Counted from the stretch's first letter, positions 15,472 to 24,579 are shown. The stretch is 37,301 bases of DNA from Bacteroidales bacterium UBA4893 (GCA_002399025.1 DHCV01000015.1:4109-41409), one strand, 5' to 3'. The notes: generated from the letters alone by a model not told the origin. Numbers and translations: made by a program.

Positions 15472-18400
15472 ATGAAATTAACAATATTTTATTCTTGGCA
15501 AATGGATATAGATGTTAAAATCAATAAGGATTTTATAAGAAAATGTATTGAAGGTGCTATAAATAATATTAAAAATACTGGTCAGTTAAAAGGAATAGAT
15601 TTTATCTTGCAAGAAAGTACAAACAATATTCCTGGGACACCAAATATCCCTGAGACTATTGATGAAAGAATACGTGATTGTGATATTTATATTTGTGATC
15701 TTTCAATAGTAAATAAATATTATTGGATTGAGAAAATTATAATGTTTGTACTCAAAAAGAAACTTAAGTATTTTCAAAACAATAATGCTTATGGAGAATT
15801 AAATAAGGCACAAGTTTTAATGGAAAGTGAATGTATTATTCAAGTTCTTAATAGTGAGTTTGGGGATCCAAACCAAAAAACAGAATTAATGCCATTTGAT
15901 AATCGCTTCAATAGGTTTCCAATTCAATATAAATTACCAATAAAACATGATACAAAAACATTTAATGAAACAAAGGAATCTCTAACTGCAAGTCTTGAAG
16001 ATGCAATTAGAAAAAGTGCAATATTTTCTATTCAAAATATGAAAACAAAATATCGACCTTTTATTCCATTATCAGAACAAAAAAAGATCCCAAAATTTCA
16101 AAAAAAATTCTTTACAAATAGTTTTATTGAAGAGTTAAAAAAAGAAATTCTTTACAATAAAGATAATCTGCGTATAATAGGATTATCAGGATTAGGGAAA
16201 ACAAGAATTGTTTATGAATCTTTTAATACAAATGAATTACAGCATCAATATTTATATTGTGATTGTTTTGTGTATGATTCAGGAAATGTTATAGATGGTA
16301 TTTATGATATATTCACAAAAAAAGAGGATTTGCCAATCATTGTTGATAATTGCAATAAAGAATTATATATAAGAATAATTGAATTAAAAAATACTCATAG
16401 AGCTAATAATCCAATTGTAAGTATTTACAACGATCCAAATGAGTTAAAAGATATTCGGCCATCAAAATATATTGAAATATCTAGAAACATGGACGATATA
16501 GTAGAACAAATTATTGACAAAAACATTAAAATAGTAGGTCAAGAAAATGTTAATATATTGAAAGAGTTTTCCGGAGGGATTCCTATGATGGCAGATTTAT
16601 TGGTAGAAAGCATAAAAGGAGGAGAACAGCATATAGGAAGACTTAATGACAATACAGTAATTACAAAACTATTACAATTAGAACCTGATTCTATAGAAAG
16701 AATTATTTTAAGGTCAATATCACTTTTTGACTATATTGGCATAGAAGAAGAGTATAGAAGTCAAATTCAGTTCATTGCTACCGATAAAAATATTACATCT
16801 ATTTTTATGGATGAAACCGTAGTTATTAATGAATTTGATAAAGTAATCAAGAAGTTTCTAAAAAGAGAAATTATTGAAAAAAACGGATGGTATATAGGTA
16901 TCAGACCTAGACCTTTAGCTTTCGCATTAGCCTCTGAGTGGTTTGACGAATGTTCTCCGCAAAGATTAATAGAGGTATTTAACTCAATTAATGACTTAAA
17001 AGAAGATAGAACAGCAATTATAGAAGCAATGTGCAGACAGATTCGAAATCTTGGATATAATGACAATGCTAAAGCTTTATTTGATAAATTATTGGGAGAT
17101 AATGGCCCTTTTTATAATGCGGAAGTAGTAAATACAGAAGTGGGTTCACGCTTCTTTCGCTCTTTTGTTGAAGTGAACCCTGTTGCTGTGGCTGATAATC
17201 TATATAGAAATTTTGGATTAAAGACAAAAGAAGAATTACTAAAAATAGATAAAGGCAGAAGAAATATAATATGGGTTCTAGAAAAATTATGTTTTGATAA
17301 ACGTACATTTGAAAAAGGTGCAAAATTAATGATGAATTTTGCAATTGCAGAAAATGAAAATTGGGGAAATAATGCAACAAATGAATTTCTTAGATTATTT
17401 AAAATACAGCTACCAGGAACTGAATGTAGTTTAGAAGAACGATTGGAAATAATAAAATGGGGGTTAAGCAAGGATAATGACCACAAAATATTATCATTGA
17501 AAGCCATTGATTCAGGGTTAGAATCTCAATATTTTAGTTATTTTAGTGGTGCAGAAAATCAAGGCACAAAAAAACTCACACACTATATACCTAATTATAC
17601 TGAAATATTTCAATATTGGGAAGAAATGCTAAAAATAATTGAGAATGAAATAGAAAACAAAACTAATTATGCTGATTTTTGTTATAAAATAATTGAACAC
17701 AAAATAAGAGGTTTATTGTCTTTTTATTCAAGCACTGAATTTATTCTTCAACATTTAGAAATATTAGCAGAGAAAAAAAGATATGATTGGGATGATTTAT
17801 TAGAAATTTTATATGACATAAAGAATTATGATTTCAAAAGAATTAATAGCAGACACCATGAAAGAATAGATGAATTAATAAAAAAAATAACCAAGACAGA
17901 TTTTGTTTCTAGATTTAACGAAGTCAATAAATATTATAGAATGGTTGGGCAAAATATATCATTAGAAGAACGATCAAAAATTATTCAAAAAAAATATATA
18001 GAACTTGCTCAAGAGTTTGTTATAGATAATTTTTGTTCTTATGATATTCTTAATGCCTTATTTATTAACAAAGAAGCATTTCCCAATCCTTTTGGTTTTA
18101 CCATTTCTGAATTATTGAAGGATGATATAGATAAAAATAAATTATTTATTGATACTTCAGTCGAAATAATAAAACAATATCAAGAACATGAATATAACAG
18201 ATCTATCATAATTGATTACACAAGAGGGGTTGATAATGAAATTTTTCAATATTTAATTGATTCATTGTCAGAAAAAGAAATATACTATCTTATTTTTCCT
18301 TTGTATGGAATTAAGAATATTGATTTGGATTATGTAGATTATTTATTCAGATTAGTTGATGAAAAGAAAGTTACTCCACATAGATTTATTGATTTTTTTA

Positions 18401-19272
18401 ATTATTATCATCCAAGCAAAGAGATTAAAATTAATTTTTCAAAATTCTTTTCTAGATTAACCAATTATGGAGAGGATGGAATATTCACAATAATTACTTT
18501 AACAAAGAATATACTGTTTTTCAGCAATAAGGATGAAAATAGTATTTCATTAGGTGATATTGTAGAAGATATTATCAACAAAGTAGATATACAAAATTTA
18601 TCAAAGGATAAGTTTGAACAATATTTTGAACTCATTGATATATTACTTAAACAAAAAAAGAGAGATTCTTTAGCTTTGCATATTAATAATCAAATCATAG
18701 ATTTTGCAAGAGATATAAATAATAATTTCATTGGTAATTATAGTATAGAAAATATCCTTTCTATTTTATTAAAAGAATATTTTGATGTAATATGGAAAGA
18801 TTTATCAGAAGCTCTTGTTTTAGAAGGAAAAGATTATGCAATATATTATAATCTAAATTATATAATTGGTTCATCAATAGGTGATATTAGACCTATTGGT
18901 TTATTGTTTTTAGGTAATATTGATAAGATATTTGAGTGGTGTGATAAATATCCAAAAGTTGCACCAGTTAGATTAGCATCAATGGTTCCTATATATGAAA
19001 ATGGGGGTATTCATCCCATAGCTTTGAGATTAATAGATAACTATGGAAATAGTGATGATGTTTTAATTACATTACATTCAAATATTAATACATTTGGATG
19101 GACGGGATCTCTAATACCTTTATTTGAACAAAAGAAAAAGTTATTTGAAGATCTAATTAATCACAAAATTCCAAGAGTTTCAAAATGGGCAAGAGAAAAT
19201 GTAGATAATGTTACTTTAGAGCTTGAAAATGAAAAAAGAAGAGAAGAAGAAAGAAAGTTTTTATATAATTAA
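15472..19272 (+). CDS. TIR-like domain / P-loop (STAND-like) NTPase, putative anti-phage protein
   Basis: This 1266-residue protein begins 19 bp after hsdS. Residues 1 to about 155 look like a TIR-like nucleotide-processing domain: an opening strand FYSWQ (6-10), the loop PGTPNIPETIDERI (54-67), the strand DIYICDLSIV (71-80), a possible catalytic glutamate in NAYGELNKAQ (105-114), and MPFDNRFNRFPIQY near the end. A P-loop NTPase follows, with Walker A GLSGLGKT at 237-244 and a Walker B-like strand LPIIVDNCN at 287-295. The remaining ~900 residues are helical, with a conserved-looking block GRRNIIWVLEKL near 597 and charged C-terminal helices. This effector-NTPase-sensor order is that of STAND/NLR-like defence proteins. 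Its place inside a type I restriction operon supports an abortive-infection role, which is inferred. The effector chemistry (for example NAD+ cleavage) is unproven. Confidence 0.75.
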   Translation: MKLTIFYSWQMDIDVKINKDFIRKCIEGAINNIKNTGQLKGIDFILQESTNNIPGTPNIPETIDERIRDCDIYICDLSIVNKYYWIEKIIMFVLKKKLKYFQNNNAYGELNKAQVLMESECIIQVLNSEFGDPNQKTELMPFDNRFNRFPIQYKLPIKHDTKTFNETKESLTASLEDAIRKSAIFSIQNMKTKYRPFIPLSEQKKIPKFQKKFFTNSFIEELKKEILYNKDNLRIIGLSGLGKTRIVYESFNTNELQHQYLYCDCFVYDSGNVIDGIYDIFTKKEDLPIIVDNCNKELYIRIIELKNTHRANNPIVSIYNDPNELKDIRPSKYIEISRNMDDIVEQIIDKNIKIVGQENVNILKEFSGGIPMMADLLVESIKGGEQHIGRLNDNTVITKLLQLEPDSIERIILRSISLFDYIGIEEEYRSQIQFIATDKNITSIFMDETVVINEFDKVIKKFLKREIIEKNGWYIGIRPRPLAFALASEWFDECSPQRLIEVFNSINDLKEDRTAIIEAMCRQIRNLGYNDNAKALFDKLLGDNGPFYNAEVVNTEVGSRFFRSFVEVNPVAVADNLYRNFGLKTKEELLKIDKGRRNIIWVLEKLCFDKRTFEKGAKLMMNFAIAENENWGNNATNEFLRLFKIQLPGTECSLEERLEIIKWGLSKDNDHKILSLKAIDSGLESQYFSYFSGAENQGTKKLTHYIPNYTEIFQYWEEMLKIIENEIENKTNYADFCYKIIEHKIRGLLSFYSSTEFILQHLEILAEKKRYDWDDLLEILYDIKNYDFKRINSRHHERIDELIKKITKTDFVSRFNEVNKYYRMVGQNISLEERSKIIQKKYIELAQEFVIDNFCSYDILNALFINKEAFPNPFGFTISELLKDDIDKNKLFIDTSVEIIKQYQEHEYNRSIIIDYTRGVDNEIFQYLIDSLSEKEIYYLIFPLYGIKNIDLDYVDYLFRLVDEKKVTPHRFIDFFNYYHPSKEIKINFSKFFSRLTNYGEDGIFTIITLTKNILFFSNKDENSISLGDIVEDIINKVDIQNLSKDKFEQYFELIDILLKQKKRDSLALHINNQIIDFARDINNNFIGNYSIENILSILLKEYFDVIWKDLSEALVLEGKDYAIYYNLNYIIGSSIGDIRPIGLLFLGNIDKIFEWCDKYPKVAPVRLASMVPIYENGGIHPIALRLIDNYGNSDDVLITLHSNINTFGWTGSLIPLFEQKKKLFEDLINHKIPRVSKWARENVDNVTLELENEKRREEERKFLYN

Positions 19273-19277
19273 CGCTT

Positions 19278-19337
19278 ATGTCTTTTAGGGAAAATAATTT
19301 CGAAAACGCTATTTTGTTAAATACTTTTAATTATTAG
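19278..19337 (+). pseudogene. Ghost of an hsdR 5' end (13 homologous codons, then stop)
   Basis: Five bases after the NTPase stop, an ATG opens MSFRENNFENAIL, matching the first 13 residues of hsdR at 21102 (MSFKENNFENAIL) except for one conservative R/K change. The DNA differs at five of 39 positions, three of them silent. Similarity ends at 19316 and the frame closes with TAG at 19335-19337. It is best read as the relic of a former hsdR start at this place, before the abiE genes came to lie between. Confidence 0.8.
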
Positions 19338-19361
19338 TCGATTATTCTTTGGTCTTTTAAA

Positions 19362-19408
19362 TTTTGTCCGAAATATTGCATAAATTTGAGACTTAAATAA
19401 TGTTAAAA
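19362..19408 (+). repeat. First copy of the abiE promoter/start repeat
   Basis: This 47-base segment is repeated at 19445-19491 with a single difference (GAG against GCG). Weaker similarity extends about 25 bases upstream of each copy (from TCGATTATT at 19338 and 19420). The copy holds a -7 box TAAATTTG at 19381-19388 and an ATG at 19400 that opens only a 13-residue frame. It is a decayed or regulatory duplicate of the abiE 5' region. Confidence 0.85.
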
Positions 19409-19441
19409 CATCTAATTTTTCGATTATTTCTATCATTTTAG

Positions 19442-19491
19442 TTGTTTTGTCCGAAATATTGCATAAATTTGCGACTTAAATAATGTTAAAA
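19442..19491 (+). promoter_or_regulatory. abiEi: abiE promoter within the second repeat copy
   Basis: The second repeat copy is 19445-19491. TTG at 19442-19444 and TAAATTTG at 19464-19471 are 19 bases apart, a textbook Bacteroidota spacing. Transcription would start near 19475, only 8 bases before the ATG at 19483. AbiEi antitoxins repress their own promoter by binding repeats, so the duplicated segment may serve as operator; this is inference. Confidence 0.6.
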
Positions 19492-20097
19492 ATGAATGAT
19501 AGTTTATTTAGCACTGTTAGAAAAAGAATTTTAAATACTGAAATGGGAGAAATACTATTTTCGTCTGATTTTTCTGATTTGAATGATAACAAATCTGTCA
19601 ATAAAATACTGTCAAGATTAGTAAATGAAGGAAGAATAGAAAGAATATCTCAGGGTATTTATTTAAGAGCAGAAAAAACCAATTTTGGAATTTTAATTCC
19701 TTCCTTAAATGAAATTGCAAATGCTATAGCAAAAAGAGATAAGGTAAAGATTTTCCCCTCTGGAAATACAGCTTTAAATATGATTGGATTATCAACTCAG
19801 GTACCTATGGTTGCTGAATATATTACATCAGGTTCTGCAAGAACAATAAATATTAGAAATAGAAAAATTGTTTTTTCCAGAGCTACTCCTAAAAACTTTG
19901 AATATAAAAATGATTTAATCCATCTTGCCGTTGTTTCTTTAAAAAAAATTGGTCAAGAGAATGTTAGCAATGAGGTTATTGGAGCATTAGAAAATTTACT
20001 ATCCAATAGAAACAATTTATATTTTTGGAAAGAAGATATTCAACTGGCTCCTGTTTGGATAAGAAAAATGTTAACTGAAATAATTGAAAAGGATTAA
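19483..20097 (+). CDS. abiEi: AbiEi-family (DUF6088-like) antitoxin and autorepressor
   Basis: This 204-residue protein has an N-terminal winged-helix region (about residues 8-60, ending in RLVNEGRIERISQGIYLR). A C-terminal domain with KVKIFPSGNTALNMIGLSTQVP follows, characteristic of the AbiEi/DUF6088 antitoxins. In type IV AbiE systems this protein represses the operon and offsets the AbiEii nucleotidyltransferase without binding it directly. A second ATG at 19492 (MNDSLFS) is also possible and would leave a more normal leader. The antitoxin-before-toxin order and 2-bp gap to abiEii are as expected. Confidence 0.88.
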   Translation: MLKMNDSLFSTVRKRILNTEMGEILFSSDFSDLNDNKSVNKILSRLVNEGRIERISQGIYLRAEKTNFGILIPSLNEIANAIAKRDKVKIFPSGNTALNMIGLSTQVPMVAEYITSGSARTINIRNRKIVFSRATPKNFEYKNDLIHLAVVSLKKIGQENVSNEVIGALENLLSNRNNLYFWKEDIQLAPVWIRKMLTEIIEKD

Positions 20098-20099
20098 TA

Positions 20100-21092
20100 A
20101 TGAGTTCATGGTTTAATTTAGGATTAAATGACAAGAAAGTAGTTCTTCAACAAACTGCTGAAAAAGAAGGAATACCTGAGCTTGCAATAGAAAAAGATTG
20201 TTGGGTAACTATTGTTTTAAAAGCTTTGTTTAGTTGTTCTTGTAATGATTTCCTATTATTTAAAGGAGGAACTTCATTAAGTAAGGGATGGGGATTGATA
20301 CAAAGATTTTCAGAAGATATAGATATTGCTTTGGATAAGTCTTTTTTTGAGATTGATGCTGAAAATAAATCTCAAATTGATAAGTTGAAGAAGAAATCAA
20401 GAAAATATATTAAAGAAAATTTAATGCCAGAACTAAAACAAAAGCTTATTGAACAAGGGGTTGATTGTTTTGATATTGAATTTATTGAAACAACAGACTC
20501 TGATGTTGATCCTTCTGTTATAAATATAATTTATAGTAGTATTTTTGAATCTACAATGAATTATATAAGGAATATTGTTAAAATAGAAATTAGTTGTTTA
20601 TCACTTTCTGATCCAAATGAGACCATAAAAATATCATCTATAGTAAATAAATATTATACTGATTTTGATACGGATTCATGTTGTAACATTAAAACAGTTC
20701 TTCCTGCTAGAACATTCTTAGAAAAGATATTTCTATTGCATGAAGAGTTTCAAAAAGATAATCCAAGATGTGAAAGAATGTCAAGACATTTGTATGATTT
20801 GGAGAAATTAATGGATGTTACCGAGGTAATTGATTCGTTAAATAATAAAGAACTTTATAATACAATTGTTTCTCATAGAGAGAAATTCTATTCATTAAAA
20901 TATGTTGACTATTCTAAACATTCACCAGAACTCATTAATATTATTCCTAATGAAAATATTTACAAAAAATGGGAGGATGATTATTCGGAAATGAAAAAAA
21001 CATTTATTTATGGAGATTCTCTTTCTTTTGATCGATTAATTGCAAGAATAAATGAGCTTCAAGATAGAATTCATAATTTGAAAAACAAATAA
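20100..21092 (+). CDS. abiEii: AbiEii-family nucleotidyltransferase toxin
   Basis: This 330-residue protein has the DNA polymerase beta-like nucleotidyltransferase signature of AbiEii toxins. An EKD motif (31-33, in AIEKDCWVT) comes first, then KGGTSLSKGWGL (55-66) and FSEDIDIAL (70-78), which supplies the two metal-binding acidic residues. The C-terminal half includes the family segment KTVLPARTFLEKIFLLHEEF and RMSRHLYDLEKLM. Related toxins transfer nucleotides to tRNA acceptor ends and stop growth upon phage infection. The gene starts 2 bp after abiEi and ends 9 bp before hsdR, so the pair sits inside the restriction operon. Confidence 0.9.
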   Translation: MSSWFNLGLNDKKVVLQQTAEKEGIPELAIEKDCWVTIVLKALFSCSCNDFLLFKGGTSLSKGWGLIQRFSEDIDIALDKSFFEIDAENKSQIDKLKKKSRKYIKENLMPELKQKLIEQGVDCFDIEFIETTDSDVDPSVINIIYSSIFESTMNYIRNIVKIEISCLSLSDPNETIKISSIVNKYYTDFDTDSCCNIKTVLPARTFLEKIFLLHEEFQKDNPRCERMSRHLYDLEKLMDVTEVIDSLNNKELYNTIVSHREKFYSLKYVDYSKHSPELINIIPNENIYKKWEDDYSEMKKTFIYGDSLSFDRLIARINELQDRIHNLKNK

Positions 21093-21101
21093 TCACACCT
21101 T

Positions 21102-24100
21102 ATGTCTTTTAAAGAAAATAATTTTGAGAACGCTATTTTAGAAATATTCAAAGACCAATTGGGATATGAATATTTTTATGGTCCTGAGGTTGAAAGGGAT
21201 TATCATTTGCCTTTGCATGAGGAATTGCTTTATGGGGCATTGGTGAATATTAATGATAAACTACCTCAAGAGGCTATTGATGAAGCATTATTGAAATTAA
21301 AAGGCTTTGATAGTGGTTCTTTGCTTGAGAAGAATATTCGTTTTATGGATTATCTTCAAAATGGTATAGAGGTAAACTATTATGACGGAAAAGAACAGAG
21401 AGCTATAAGGGTTTTGCTTGTAGACTTTAAGAATATAGATAGAAATGTTTTCTCAGTTTCCAATCAATGGAGTGTTGAGGAGTTTTCTATTAAAAGAGCG
21501 GATATTGTAGTATTTGTAAATGGGTTGCCACTGGTTGTAGTGGAATTGAAATCACCTTCAAGAGAAGAAACAGATGTTAGTTCTGCATATAGGCAATTGA
21601 AAAATTATATGCAGGAGATACCTTCTTTGTTTGTGTATAATGCATTTATGGTAATGAGCGACCAAGCACACTCAAAGGCTGGAACAATCACTTCAAGCGA
21701 GGATAGGTTTATGGAGTGGAAGACTGTGGACGGAAGTTATGAAAACACTAAGTTTGCCAGCTTTGAAACCTTGTTTGAAGGAATGTTTGAGAAAAGAAGA
21801 CTATTGGATATTATCCAAAACTTTATATGTTTTTCGAAAGAAGATATACAAGAAGTAAAGATATTGGCAGGTTATCACCAATACTATGCTGTTCGTAAAG
21901 CAATAGAATCAACATCCCAAGCAGTTAAGACAGACGGAAAAGGAGGAGTGTTTTGGCATACACAAGGAAGTGGTAAATCTCTTTCAATGGTGTTTTACAC
22001 TAAACTACTTCAAGAAAGCTTGGAGTCTCCAACAATTGTTGTAATAACAGATAGAAACGATTTGGATGATCAACTCTATGGTCAATTTTCCAAATGTCAG
22101 AACTTTCTAAGACAATCGCCTAAGCAAGCAAATAATAGAAAACATTTAACAGAGCTTTTGGTAAACAGAGAAGCTAATGGAATATTCTTCTCCACTATGC
22201 AGAAGTTTGAAGAAAGCAATGAACCACTTTCTGAAAGAAGAAATATTATAGTTATTGCCGATGAAGCACATAGGAGCCAATATGGATTGGAAGAGAAAAT
22301 CCTTAGCACTGGAGAAATAAAGACTGGGACTGCAAGAATAATTCGTGATTCCTTGCCAAATGCTACTTTTATTGGATTTACGGGTACTCCAATTTCACTT
22401 AAAGATCGTTCAACTCGTGAGGTCTTTGGGGATTATATCGATGTGTATGATATGACTCAATCGGTAGAGGATGGAGCAACACGTCCAGTGTTCTATGAAA
22501 GTAGGGTTATTAAGCTTAAGCTCGATGAGGATTTGCTTAACGAAATAAATTTGGAATATGATAAGGTCAGCGAGGATGCTAGCGAATATGTAGTTCAAAG
22601 AAGTAAACAAGAGATGGGAAGATTAGAGAGCATTCTTGGCTCAGAGCAAACTATCAATAGTTTGTGTGACGATATTCTTTCCCATTACGAAGAGTTTAGA
22701 CAATTTGAACAAACTGGTAAGGCAATGATTGTTGCCTATTCACGACCAATAGCAATAATGATATTTAAAAGAATATTAGAGCTAAGACCCTCTTGGGGTG
22801 AGAAGATAGCTGTTGTGATGACTTCAACCAACGATGACCCTGAGGAGTGGAGACGGATTATTGGCAATAAAACCAATAAAGAAGAGCTTGCAAGAAGGTT
22901 TAAAGACAATGAGGATAGTCTTAAGATTGCTATTGTTGTGGATATGTGGCTAACAGGTTTCGATGTTCCTTCACTCTCTACAATGTATGTTTATAAACCT
23001 ATGAGTGGTCATAATCTTATGCAAGCAATTGCCAGAGTTAATAGGGTTTATAAAGATAAGGTAGGGGGTTTGGTAGTCGATTATGTGGGTATTGCAGCAG
23101 CACTTAAGCAAGCAATGTCTGACTACACTATTAGAGACCAAAAGAACTATGGAGACCAAGATATTTCAAAGACAGCATATAAAGAGTTTATCCTAAAGCT
23201 TGAAGTTTGTAGAGATTTATTACATGGTTTTGATTTTAGTGGTTTTGAGAGTGGAAGCGATTTGCAAAGAGCCAAGCTGATTAGTGGAGGAGTGAATTTC
23301 CTTTCGGACACTAAGAAAGAAAACCTTAAGAGAAGCTTTATTAAAGAAGCTTTATTGCTACATAACTATCTTACACTTTGTAAGAGTGTGATAGAATATA
23401 ACCAAAGAATAGAAGCTGCATATTTCGAAGCAATAAGAACACTTATTACAAGGGTTGAAAAGCAAGGCAAACTATCATTAAAGGAGATTAACGAAAGAAT
23501 AAACCAACTATTGGCTCAAAGCATTAAGAGTGAAGGAGTCATAAACTTATTCTCAGATATTAAAGAGGAGTTTTCATTGTTTGATCCTAAGTTCTTAAGC
23601 GATATTGCCAATATGAAAGAAAGAAATATTGCTGTTGAACTTTTGAAGAAACTGATTTCTGAACAAATAGGAGTATATCAGAAAACTAATATTGTAAAGA
23701 GTGAGAAATTCTCCGATATACTTTCAAGAGCTATGAGCAATTACCTTAAAGGTATGCTTACCAATGAGGAGGTTATTCAAGAGCTATTGAAAATGGCTCA
23801 CGATATTATAAACGCTAAGAATGAAAACTCAAGCTTAGGACTAAGCGATGATGAACAAGCCTTTTATGATGCTTTAACCAAGCCAGAAGCAGTAAAGGAT
23901 GTTTATAATAACGACCAATTAATTGCTATTACTAAGGAACTTACCGAAACCCTTCAAAAGAATAAAACTATCGATTGGCAAAAGAAAGAATCTGCAAGAG
24001 CTGGTATGAGAAGAATGATTAAACGATTATTGAAGAAATATAATTACCCTCCAGAAAAGCGAGATGATGCTTTGGAAATAGTGTATCGTCAATGTGAAAT

Positions 24101-24122
24101 GTGGACTGATAATTTTGAATAG
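21102..24122 (+). CDS. hsdR: Type I restriction endonuclease subunit R
   Basis: This 1006-residue HsdR is full length. The nuclease domain has an aspartate in RADIVVF (D134), E148-L-K150 in VVVELKSP and QLKNY at 165-169, the usual PD-(D/E)xK plus QxxxY set. The translocase follows, with Walker A HTQGSGKS (286-293), DEAH at 387-390 and TGTP at 427-430. The second RecA half contains VVDMWLTGFDVPSLS and MQAIARVNRVYKDK. A long helical C-terminal part should dock on HsdM/S. The enzyme translocates DNA from unmethylated sites and cuts on collision. In most type I loci hsdR adjoins hsdM/S; here 5.6 kb of other defence genes intervene. Confidence 0.96.
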   Translation: MSFKENNFENAILEIFKDQLGYEYFYGPEVERDYHLPLHEELLYGALVNINDKLPQEAIDEALLKLKGFDSGSLLEKNIRFMDYLQNGIEVNYYDGKEQRAIRVLLVDFKNIDRNVFSVSNQWSVEEFSIKRADIVVFVNGLPLVVVELKSPSREETDVSSAYRQLKNYMQEIPSLFVYNAFMVMSDQAHSKAGTITSSEDRFMEWKTVDGSYENTKFASFETLFEGMFEKRRLLDIIQNFICFSKEDIQEVKILAGYHQYYAVRKAIESTSQAVKTDGKGGVFWHTQGSGKSLSMVFYTKLLQESLESPTIVVITDRNDLDDQLYGQFSKCQNFLRQSPKQANNRKHLTELLVNREANGIFFSTMQKFEESNEPLSERRNIIVIADEAHRSQYGLEEKILSTGEIKTGTARIIRDSLPNATFIGFTGTPISLKDRSTREVFGDYIDVYDMTQSVEDGATRPVFYESRVIKLKLDEDLLNEINLEYDKVSEDASEYVVQRSKQEMGRLESILGSEQTINSLCDDILSHYEEFRQFEQTGKAMIVAYSRPIAIMIFKRILELRPSWGEKIAVVMTSTNDDPEEWRRIIGNKTNKEELARRFKDNEDSLKIAIVVDMWLTGFDVPSLSTMYVYKPMSGHNLMQAIARVNRVYKDKVGGLVVDYVGIAAALKQAMSDYTIRDQKNYGDQDISKTAYKEFILKLEVCRDLLHGFDFSGFESGSDLQRAKLISGGVNFLSDTKKENLKRSFIKEALLLHNYLTLCKSVIEYNQRIEAAYFEAIRTLITRVEKQGKLSLKEINERINQLLAQSIKSEGVINLFSDIKEEFSLFDPKFLSDIANMKERNIAVELLKKLISEQIGVYQKTNIVKSEKFSDILSRAMSNYLKGMLTNEEVIQELLKMAHDIINAKNENSSLGLSDDEQAFYDALTKPEAVKDVYNNDQLIAITKELTETLQKNKTIDWQKKESARAGMRRMIKRLLKKYNYPPEKRDDALEIVYRQCEMWTDNFE

Positions 24123-24140
24123 TAATTTCATATGAAATTA
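24123..24140. repeat. Perfect 18-bp palindrome after hsdR
   Basis: TAATTTCATATGAAATTA starts at the base directly after the hsdR stop codon and is a perfect palindrome. There is no T-tract next to it. It could be an operator for the DUF3788 gene at 24163, a weak hairpin at the hsdR mRNA end, or a junction mark. Confidence 0.6.
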
Positions 24141-24162
24141 TAACTTTAATCATAAAATAAAA

Positions 24163-24579
24163 ATGGAAAAAATGTTGCTTAGAGAAAAGGAAATTTGTCC
24201 TAATAGTGGAGTTCTAAAGGACTTGCTGGGGGATGTGTTTCTGTCCTTTGAGGAGTTGGAGAAAAGGCTGGTTGCAAAAGATATTGTTTATATTTGGAAC
24301 TACTATAATGATGGTAAGGCTTGGCTTTGTAAGGTTCAATTTAAGAAGAAAACAGTTTTCTGGCTGTCTATTTGGGATGGCTTCTTTAAGTTGACATTCT
24401 ATTTTAATGAGAAAAACTATGTTGGTATTTATGATTTAGGGCTTGAAGAGTCAATAATAAAGAATTTTGAGAACACTAAACTTGTTGGTAAATTTAGACA
24501 ATTGATTTTTGAGATAAGAGATAATAGTCAATTTGAGGATATTGAAAGGGTTGTTGAATACAAAAAGAGCTTAAAATAG
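24163..24579 (+). CDS. DUF3788-family protein
   Basis: This 138-residue cytoplasmic protein matches the DUF3788 pattern in my reading: VFLSFEELEKRL, then IWNYYNDGKAWLCKVQFKKKTVFWLS and a middle segment with FFKLTFYFNEK. Such small proteins are often compared with the YdhG/DUF1801 group, but no reaction is known. It lies 40 bp after hsdR on the same strand and may be cotranscribed, though a palindrome lies in between. Whether it belongs to the defence locus or is a neutral neighbour cannot be judged. A second ATG at 24172 is possible. Confidence 0.75.
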   Translation: MEKMLLREKEICPNSGVLKDLLGDVFLSFEELEKRLVAKDIVYIWNYYNDGKAWLCKVQFKKKTVFWLSIWDGFFKLTFYFNEKNYVGIYDLGLEESIIKNFENTKLVGKFRQLIFEIRDNSQFEDIERVVEYKKSLK

